Part shown: positions 12,868-23,428 of the stretch, in pieces
Layout of the letters: every line of letters starts with the position of its first letter
Position numbering within the stretch: the first letter of the stretch is position 1
Assembly: GCA_024760905.1 (NCBI GenBank)
Contig: CM045733.1
Coordinates: 24,469,501-24,533,500 of the forward strand
Length of the DNA stretch: 64,000 bases
Direction of reading: 5' to 3'
Source of the DNA: Plotosus lineatus
Taxonomy: Eukaryota; Chordata; Actinopteri; Siluriformes; Plotosidae
The notes under the pieces: generated by a model
Seen by the model: only the letters and a program-made list of their open reading frames with translations
The model's database searches: none
What the model was told of the DNA's origin: nothing
Made by a program: the position numbers and the translations under genes

Positions 12868-15800
12868 GAACACAATACTTTTTCTTGTTTTAGTAATCTG
12901 TAAAAAGCATGTATGGAAATTATCAGTGCTGAATGTTTGCTATTAGACCTCGACACAGTATGGCTACGCTTGAAAGCATTGTTGTAGAGGCCAAGAACAT
13001 CCCAGCCTATCTGCCTAATGTTCTGGCTCTCCGGGAAGCTCTTCATAAAGCCAAGGAGTGGACAGCAAGAGTAGAGGCCATTCAGGTACACTAGAATCTC
13101 AATCGACTTTTTTTGTTTGTTTGTTTCATGTATAAATAGATTAACTGCAGAGTTGATGAGCTGTGTTATTTTTATCCTGGGACAGAACGGCACCAACTAT
13201 TCATACCTGGATCAGCTGGAGGCCTTACTAGCGAGGGGCCGCTCTATTCCTGTACGTCTGGATGCTCTGCCACAGGTGGAGTCCCAAGTGGCTTCAGCAC
13301 GGGCTTGGAGAGAGAGGACAGCACGCACCTTTCTTAAGAAAAATTCCACGTATACATTGCTACAGGTAAGGGACGGCACATGTAAAAACCAGACCAGTGT
13401 AATATGTTTTGTTTGTTTTACTCTCACTTTGTGGTTTGGCTCTTAGGTCCTGAGTCCCCGGAATGACATTGGTGTATATGGTAGCAGCAGAAGCAAGCGC
13501 AGACGAGCGAAAGAGCTGCTAGAGAAAGAGCGTGGTGTGGAACCGGAGAGCCTTAGCGACCTGGATGAGGCTGCAGATGAGGAGCGCTCACCCTCTGCTG
13601 TGGTGGCTGCTTTTAAGGCTCAGGAACAGCAAGAGGCAGAGGCTATGCATTCATTACGGGCTGCCAACTTGGCCAAAATGAGCATGGCTGAGCGCATCGA
13701 TGAGGTCCGCTTCTGTCTGTGCCGCAAGACAGCTGGAGGAGTTATGCTACAGTGTGAGCTGTGTAAGGACTGGTTCCATGGCGCCTGTGTTCCTCTGCCC
13801 AAGGCGGGCTCACAGAAGAAGCTGCCTACAGGCAGCAGCTGGCAGAGTGCTAGCAAAGAGTCAAAGTTTTTGTGTCCGCTATGTCAGCGATCAAGGCGAC
13901 CCCGACTCGAGACCATCCTCTCGTTATTAGTGTCCCTCCAGAAGCTTCCTGTACGGCTGCCTGAAGGCGAAGCTCTGCAGTGTTTGACAGAACGTGCTAT
14001 GAGCTGGCAGGACCGGGCACGGCAAGCCCTGGCCACTGACGAACTCTCCTCTGCTCTAGCCAAGTTGTCTGTGCTCAGCCAGCGCATGGTGGAACTTGCA
14101 GCTCGCGAGAAGACTGAGAAGATCATCAATGCCGAGCTGCAGAAAGCTGCTGCTAATCCAGACCTACAGGTGAGTTTGCAGCTTCACACAACTGATTCTG
14201 AATCTTTTACTGGGGTCTTGACTTAGTCTTTAGTTAGCAAGCATTCCAGCGTCCTGGTTAATCTTCTCTGGAAGAGTCCAATTGCTACACTACCCTACGG
14301 GGATAAGACATGATGATGACTGGGGTCTTAAAACTAGCTTATGGCAATTTTATGCATAACTGTTACCATTGTGTAGTATGCAGACAATGTTTGTGATGAA
14401 CTGTAACACCCCCCGTCCAGGCATAACGGGGTACGGGAAGAAAAGATTTTCATGATGATTTAATGTACATGGGACAAATAATGTCATTTTTTTTCTTTCT
14501 GACAGGGACACATTCAGACGTTCCAGCAGTCTGGATTCAATAGGACCGCCTCACCACGGCCATCTCTAGACTATGATGATGAGGAGACAGACTCCGATGA
14601 GGATATCCGGGAAACATACGGATATGACATGAAGGTAGCTTTAGGAAAATGCAGAGGATGCAAAAACTGCACTTATTCACATTTACATTTACAGCATTTA
14701 GCAGACATGTTTTTCCAAGGTGACTTACAGAAGTGCTTTATTGTCCATCAGTGAATATATTCTGATTTGTTAGTACACAGACTAAGTACAGTATACCATC
14801 AGTTAAAGTCAGGTGGTAGGTGTTGTGTTGGTTTTCATTTTTTTGTGTGGTGTATATGTTTGTATACAGCATAGTGCTTAATTTAAGTATTGCTGAAAAA
14901 GGTAAGTTTTCAGCTGTTGTTTGAAAACACCCAGTGACTCAGCTGTCTGGATGTCCAGAGGAAGTTCTTTCCGCCACCGTGGAGCCAAAACACAGAAGAA
15001 TTTAGATGCATTTTTCCCTTGTCCCATGGTAAAGGGAGGGATCAGTCTAGCAGTGCTAGAGGATCTAAGAGAACAATAGTGCAGTGCAAGGTGTGATTGC
15101 TTTGAGGTAGGAACGTGCAGCTCCATTTTTGGTTTTGCAGGCAAGCATTAGTGTTTTAAATCGAATGTGAGCAGCTGCAGAAAGCCAGTGGCGAGATCAT
15201 AGCAGTGGTGTGGGAAAATTTGAGAAGGTTGAAAACAAGCCATGCAGCTGCATTCCAGATCATTTGTAGAGGTTGAATAGTACTCAAAGGTAGACCTGCC
15301 AGGAGTGCGTTGCAGTAATCTAGTCTTGAGATGACAAGGTATTGAACAAGTATTTTAGTCCTATTTGAGTCCTGACTGGAAAGAAATGGAGGACTCCTTT
15401 GGTATTAAAGAGAAGCAATCGGCATAATTGAGAAATATTAGTAATATGAGAAGAGGACAGGCAATATTCCATGATTACTCCAAGGCTTTGTGCAGTGCCT
15501 GAAGGAGAGATCACAGCATTGTCCAAGGAGATTGCAAGATCCTGATGTGGGGATGGGTCAGCTGGGATAAACAGCAATTCAGCCTTGCTGAGATTAAGCT
15601 TCAGCTGATGAGCTGCCATCCATGAGACCTGAGGAACACCAATGGAAAGTCGGCGTGGAGAGGATGTGGATCCCCGCCATGTAGCCTCATTGAGCGATCT
15701 TCATGGTAGGACGCAAACCACTGCCATGCTATACCACAAATTCCTAGACTCCTAAGGGTAGACAAGAGATTCTTGTGGTTAGCTTTGTCAAATATTCGAG

Positions 15801-18800
15801 AATTCAAGAATTTTAGAAGAGAAAGAAAGAACTGATACTGGCCCGTAGTTTCTGATGTCTGATGGATCCAGAGAGGCTCATTTGAATGCTGTTGACAGCT
15901 GACCAGATGATTATGGTGCAATTGATGATAGTGGACGTAAATGGAAGGTCTTGAGAGATTGTCTGGAGTATTGTGGAAGGAATTGTATCCAGTGAGCAGG
16001 TGGTGGGATTGCATGATGAAATGACTTGCTGGATGTCTTCATTTGTGAAATTGGAAAACTGTGCAAAAATCTATGCTGTGCACTGGAGGAATTGAGGTGG
16101 GAGTGAATTTCTCACAGATTTGAAAATACATTGTGTAGTTTGCATGGGTCTTGTGCAGCAGTGTCCAACTTTTTCTTTTAGAAGGCTGTCTTTGCAGAAG
16201 TCACATCAGGTGAAAATGTGGATAGGAGCGCATGGTAGGAAAACCAGATCTGTTTCAAGTTGAGATTTCTTCCATTTTCTCTCAGCTGCTCTGAGTTGTC
16301 TACGAGTGCTTTGGAGTACCTCCGAGAGTAAAGAAGCAGAACAAGTAGTCTTCTTGGCTTTTGTAGATAAAGGGCAGAGGAGATCCATAGAAGCAGAGAG
16401 TAAAGAGAAGAAAGTGTCAGTAGTAGATTCAAGTGTTAGGAAACAAATGGAGAATAGGTCAGGAAGATATGATAGAGTACATGAAACAACAGATGAAGGA
16501 GACACAGTGTCGAGGTTTTGTTGAGTGGGGACAGAAAATTGAGAGCTAGTGTTAGATAGAATAGGTAAGTTGGTAGTAAAGGAAACTAAGTGGTGGTCAG
16601 AGATGTGGAGTGGAATTAATGCCTGTGACTGGAGCGGGACGACTGAAAACAAGATCCAACAGATTGCCTCCTTTTTGTGTGCGCGCGCGCGTGTGTGTGT
16701 GTGTGAGAGAGAGAAAGCGATTGTTAAAAGTTAAAAAAAGGAGTAAAGAAGAGGGAAAAGACATGAGGACTGGAAATTGTCAGAGGGGAGATTAAAGTCA
16801 CCTATAAAAGTGAGAGGGGTGTTGTCAGTGGGGGGGGGGGGGTGGTGAGGAGTGTGTCTTTTTTTTTTTTTTTTTTTCCTAGAAAGTCTCCCAGAGGTCT
16901 AGGAGGGTGGTAGATAACAATAACGAGGAGATTGATTGGCGAGCAGACTAATACTGCATGAAACTCAAAGGAGGCGATGGGTAGATGAGACAGAGAAAGT
17001 GATGTGAAGCACCAACTTCGAAACAGGAGTAGACCTGTACCACCATCTCTCCCAGTTACTCGTAGAGTATGAGAGAAAACATAAGCAGAGTTGTGTGAGG
17101 AAATCCAGGTTTCAGTTAGTGCAAGAAAGTCAAGAGAGCAATGAGAAGCAACGGCAGAGATGAAATCAGCCTTTTTCACAGATTGGCAGTTCCAGAGTCC
17201 TCCAGCCACCCATGTCTGAGACTGCAACAAGCATTGATGAGTAGGTAAGGTTGCTGAGACTACGTCCTCTGGCTTGTGGGTCTAAGAGAATTGAGAGCAG
17301 TAATGGATTTAAGGCATATGACTGCAATCTGGGTTATATCCAGACCATAGGTCTGAAAGTTCTGCTTCAACAAAGGCAAGAAAGTTATTGAATTACCACT
17401 ATTCAAAGGACTTGTTTTAATAAATGGTCTTTACTAATACCCGCTGTAGTGGGTGATACCTTCAATATATACTTTCTGGACCCCGCCTCTAATTCACACC
17501 TTCAGGAAGCCCGAAACTACTGTTGATTAAGCAACACAATAAGACTACAGAATCGGCTCAGAATCCTATACTTAAAAATATGAGTGACAACCACCAAATC
17601 CAACTGAGGCAAGTAGACAGCAATACAGAAGTCAAAATCTTACATTACCAGAAGAGAACAAAGCCAGAATAGAACCTAAAGCACACTAAAAGCCGATGCA
17701 GAGATATGTACCTTCAATAACTTAAGGGCCTTGCTGAAAGGACCAATAGTGGCAGATTGGTGGGACTGAGGCTTGAACCACTGACTTTTTAATCATTAAT
17801 TCAGAACATTAACCTGTGAGCCACCACGATCAGTTAGGTTTTACTATTAGGGAATAGTGTGTTCGGATTTGTTTGCTATCTAGTCCTACATGATAACGGC
17901 TTAATTATCTTTGCTTCAATCAATATTAATGTTTCAATCGATACAGTGGACAATCACTGTTAGTGACAGTCAATGACTCTTAAATAGTACAAATTCAACA
18001 TAATGCTGTCCCAAGAGATATGAAGAAACTACATAGTTTTAAAAGTAAAAATGCATTTTATTTAAACTGTACATGTTTCAAAAGATGCCATTATCAAGTC
18101 CAGGGTAATGCATGCAGTGGACACATGGATAACATGGAGTATGTTAAATTCTGTCACTCAAAATGAACACTAGACAATCGTGGCCGACTTGGAGCGCATG
18201 CATACATGAGATCGTGTAGTGCTTTCCCTCAGAGTGTGTTAGGTTGTAACCATTGCCGCTAAATATGCATGTAGAAGCAATTTATAAAGATGCAGCATCA
18301 TGTGTGAAGGTGGAGTCGCTTGTTTGCTTCCTACCTGGTTGGTGCACTTGAGGGGTGGGAATTGGCTACTGCGTAATTAAGGGAGAAAGATCAGCTGGAA
18401 ATAAAAAAAAAATGTAAAAGTGATATATATACAGTGGTATGAAAAAGTATCTGAATATCACATTTGATGGTGATTTTATGTCGAAATGTGAGAAATTCCA
18501 AAAGGTTCAGATACTTTTTCATACCACTGTGTGTGTGTGTGTGTGTATATATATAGTGTGTGTGTGTTCCCATGTAGTAGATAATAAAAAAAATATTTGT
18601 CTCACCTTTAGTGCATAAATGGTATTACTGTATGCAGTTGTCTGTCCACATCTATCTTTACCCAAATTAAAAACTGGTTTTACAGACCTTACTCTTAAAA
18701 AAAAAAAAAATCTACAAGTATATTTTATTTTAGACATTTTTTTTTTGCTTTGTAGAGTTCTTTGAAGTGTGTGTGTGTGTGTGTGTGTGCAATGTGTATG

Positions 18801-21800
18801 TGTGTGTGTGTGTGTATATGTATATATTATACACAGTGGTGCCTCGGTACTTCACCATAATTCGTTTCCAACGGCTGGTTGAATTCTGAATCCGCCTTTT
18901 CCATTACAAATAATGTAAATGGTCTTAATCCATTCCGTCGTCTTTTGAACAGAAGTTAACGGTACCGTAACTCATACCATAGGTCCTCAAATTAAGTGAA
19001 AAAATTATTGAATACAGTACACTATGTTATGGTCTGTGTTGTAAGAGACTGGTTTTGGTCTCTCTCTCCCTCTCTCTATATGCATGTTGAAGAGGGGCGT
19101 GGCTATCACACACTGGTGGAGTGCTAAGCACACACACCTGATTCTACTTAGCAATCACCAGGCTTCTCTGACAGTGATTACGATTTCCCCATGCTCTAGT
19201 GCCGTCTCTATCAACAATAAAGCTCATCACACCCTTTTCATCACACCGTGTCTCCTGCATTTTTGGGTGTGGCTGAATGTTCCTGGTGTCACAGAAGGGC
19301 TAGAACATTCTGTGACTCCAGGAACATTCAGCCGGACCCAAAAATGCAGACGACAGAGAATGATGAAGGAGCTTTAATAGTCACAGGGAAGCCACCAGAG
19401 CACGGCGAAATTGTAGTCACTGTTAGAGAAACCCAGTGATTGCTAAGTGGAATCAGATGTGTGTGCTTAGCACTCCACCCACGTGTGACAGCCACGCCCC
19501 TCTTCAGCGCTGCATGCATAGAAAGAGTTAGAGCTGCCAAAACCAGAGTCTCTCACAAAAGAGACCATAACCCACTAAAATAAAAACCACAGTACAGTAG
19601 GCCCTTGACATTTGCGGGGGTACGGTTCCGGGCCTTCCCGCGAATCGAGATAATCTGTGATTTCTGTACACGGAAGTAAAACCCCATGTATGATGTCACA
19701 TGCACGAATGAGCAACCGGCAGTAAAATACTATGTATCTATTACATGTGCTGAAATATCCTTCTTAAACAGATTCTACAGACAGTCTTTCTCACTAATAC
19801 AGTATTAATGTAGTAAAATGTAGTCATGATTAAGAAAAACTTTAAAACGAGTGCTTTACAACAGCATATGCTGTATAATGTTTATATATTTTATTACTAA
19901 ATATCACAGTACAAAATTTTAAAGTCTTTTTCAATTATTATTCCGGTACAGTACCCAAGTTAATTCTGAGAATGTTTGTGCGTGAGATTTTATGTTCTGT
20001 AGCATGTTTAACAAATGATACCAAAAGGATAAACTTTTATTACGCTTCATGACCTTTTACATTGAACTTGGAGTGACGTGTCCAAGATGGCACTGCCTGG
20101 AGGGCAACGTCATGGAGTTCTCACAGTCAAATTGTTTCTTTGTTCGTTTTTATTTGTTTGTTCATGTTTTGCACTATGCTCGTCTATGATCGGTCAACCC
20201 TACTGCAGCTATGAGCAGCTTCAGCTTCGGGCAACTAAGCACGCAACAACTTGTATCTTGAACTGCTATGCTATGCTATGCCCAGGCGGAGTTTTCAGAT
20301 TCTCCGGAGCTTGGTTAGCATTTCCGGCCATACTGCTTTAAAATGTTCAGTCCCTGTGAAACAAGATGGACGAGCTTCATGCTCAGATTGCAGCGCAGAG
20401 GGATCTACAGGACTGTGTTTCTGTGAAACATGGCTCGAGGAGAGTACACCCGATAAGGCGATTATACCAGCCGGTACACGGCCTTCATCCCCTCCAATCC
20501 CAAGCGCTGGCGTCGTCGTTCGGCCCCTTCCCGCCTCGGGTTCTTTGTTAGCTGGGATGCGGCTTGCTGCCTACCATAGCATGTTAGCTCTGCTAAGTTA
20601 TACATGCCCGAAGATACTCCGATCTTAGACAGTAGCTGTAGTAGAGTCGACCGGTCGTAGACGAGCATAGTGCAAAACATGAACAAACAAAACAACAAAT
20701 AAAACTAATTAAAACGAACCATAGCATGCTAGGTCCGCTAATAGCATACTAGCTAGCTCAGCTTAGTTATATACACCCGAAGATACCCCAAGGTTATAGC
20801 TGTAGTAGAGTTGACCGGTCGTAGACAAGCATAGAGCAAAACATGAACAAACAAAACAACAAATAAAACAAATTAAAATGAACAAACAATTTGACTCTGA
20901 GAACTCCACGACGTCGCCCTCTGGGCAGCGCCATCAGAGACGTCACTCCAACTTCAATGTAAAAGGACATGAAGAGTACTGTAACAAAGTTTATCCTTTT
21001 GGTATCGTTTGTTAAACATGCTACAGAACATAAAATCTCAGGCATAAACATGAACTTAGGTACTGTACTGGAATAATAATTGAAAAAGCTTTTAATACAA
21101 CAGTTCAGAGAAAACCATTGTTTCTCAGGAGAAAGTCTTATTTCTTCAGAAGAAACATCCAGCGTTTTCTATCGCTTAGCCAGAGAAGACGCATAGCATT
21201 TGAGTGGTATCATAGAGCTTAACTGGTAATTAAAACGCACACAAAAATGAGACTCATTGACAACTTGTGCACGAATGAGGGAAAAGGGGCGGGACATCAG
21301 CTCAACCAATCAGCAGAAAGGACAGCCATTGGCTGAATTTGAATCACGTGCCGGTTGCTGGGCAGACTGCGTGTACTCAAACCGCGCGTGTGCAAAACAG
21401 CGAATAGTCAAGGGCCTACTGTACAGTTAAAGTATAACAACAATAAAGACAAGAATTTTTACCTTTGTGGTGGTGAGCAGTTGGCATATGTAAATCTTGG
21501 AAAGGGAGAGAGGAAGCGGATCCCCTTCCATAACAGCTTCAGGTAAATAAGCCAACAGTGTTTTTTTTCTCTTGCTACTCGCATTGGTATCGTTGACTCT
21601 TCTTCAGGATGTCCCTTTCTTTTCTTGAAGAACATTTCTAACGTGGCTTGTTTCTGCCTTCTTTTCAAAACCTTACGGAAGTGGCTCATGACCTCATCAT
21701 TAAAGGTGTTCACAGCGATACATAGTATCAACAATTTACGGTGTTTCCCAGAACAGAGCTAGCTTTATCAGGGGGATCGATAGTATCAACAACTTCCGGA

Positions 21801-23375
21801 AAGCGTGCATTTCCCCTCCCTTTCGGTCTCATTTTTTCCTCGCGCTTTTAAGCGTTCGACTTCTGGATTTTGGTCGACAGCCGGGACAAAAAAAAAAACC
21901 TGGATTTTTTTGGTCGGATTCCGATTTGTTCAACCTCTAAAGCGTTCCAGTACCGAGGTACCACTGTAGTATGGTTTTTAATTTGAAATAACAAGGTGCT
22001 CGTTGCAGTTTCATTCACTTATAATGCAATAATCTCCAGGACTCAGGTGAAGTAAAGCCCTACTTGTTTTGCGATGAGGAGATCCCTGTGAAGTCAGAAG
22101 AGGTTGTCAGTCATATGTGGCCAGCCACGCCCTCCTTCTGTGCTGAGCACGCCTATTCCTCTGCCTCCAAGTCTTGTCCCCAGAGTAAGTTACAGACAAT
22201 TTTCTGAAAAATCTATAACCATATATATAATAATAGCACAGGTCTACTTATGTAATGTTATCTTGACCATGTTTACTGTTCGTCACTTAGCTGTATGTAG
22301 CAAGGACTTGCTGTGAAATCAAGAATGTAAAGCATGAGTCATAGGAGAAAACAAAGTCAGTAAAGAGAGAAAAAGGTTCTTCATAGCTTTGTTGCTGTGG
22401 TGTATATGATGTGAAGTTCTACACGTGTATCCTGCAGAGTAAATATATGTTAAATGGTCATGGCATCTTTAGAGATGTTCAGGAAAAGTGAATGTTTAGA
22501 ATCTGAATCCATCTTTAGAATTTACTCCCTGCAGTATGTTCCAGATGCAAAGCACTATGATATGGCATCAGTTAAGCTGCTACAAACGAAGTTGCAGACT
22601 AGTTTAAATACATTGATTGGTTTTAGCAAAAAATCCTTTGGTTCCTGTACCCCTGTCCCAGATCCAACTGCACCACGGAAACAACCCAGGAAGACGCCCC
22701 TGGTGCCACGCAGTTTAGAGCCTCCTGTGTTGGAATTGTCCCCGGCTGCTAAGGCCCAGTTAGAGTTGCTGATGATGGAGGGAGATCTGCTGGAGGTCTC
22801 TCTGGATGAAACTCAGCACATCTGGAGAATCCTACAAGCCACGCACCCACCCTCCGAGGAGCGCTTCCTGCAGGTGGAGGCAAGTGTCACAGGAAACTGT
22901 TCATTACACGGTCAAGGATGCTTAAATAAGGTTTAAAAGTTACACCACATCCACTAGTTATATTCAGATCCTTGGCTATTTTATTTTTATCCTGAAATGT
23001 ACAGTTTTGAACAGTCCTCTTTAGTTGTTGGGTCAGAGTGTAGATGTCCATAATAAGTGAAGTCAGTGGGATTAGCTACAAGATTGATGTGGTCATCCCT
23101 TATTGGTCCTGCAACGTCGTTTAACACTTTGCTAAACCTGCATCATTGGCATAAGTGCATTTGTCTGGCATTAATTTTTGTGCTGCCTGACAGCATACTT
23201 GGGTAACACATGGGGCTCACTGTGTTGTCTTGCATCATCTTCCATCACCACATTTAATTGTAATTCGCAACTGCTCCTCAACCAGTAAATTTATTAATTT
23301 TTTTTTTTTTTTTGTCTTAAATGAATTTTGTGGGTTTTCTTACAGGAAAATGTGGGGAGCTTAGACAGACAGACA

Positions 23376-23428
<53 letters not shown>

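Noticed and set aside
22454..22661. Upstream extension of the kdm5a exon starting at 22662
   Set aside because: The frame is open by chance; the AG at 22660-22661 with its pyrimidine tract and the conserved KDM5A peptide place the border there. Intron retention would keep frame only if the previous donor were ignored.
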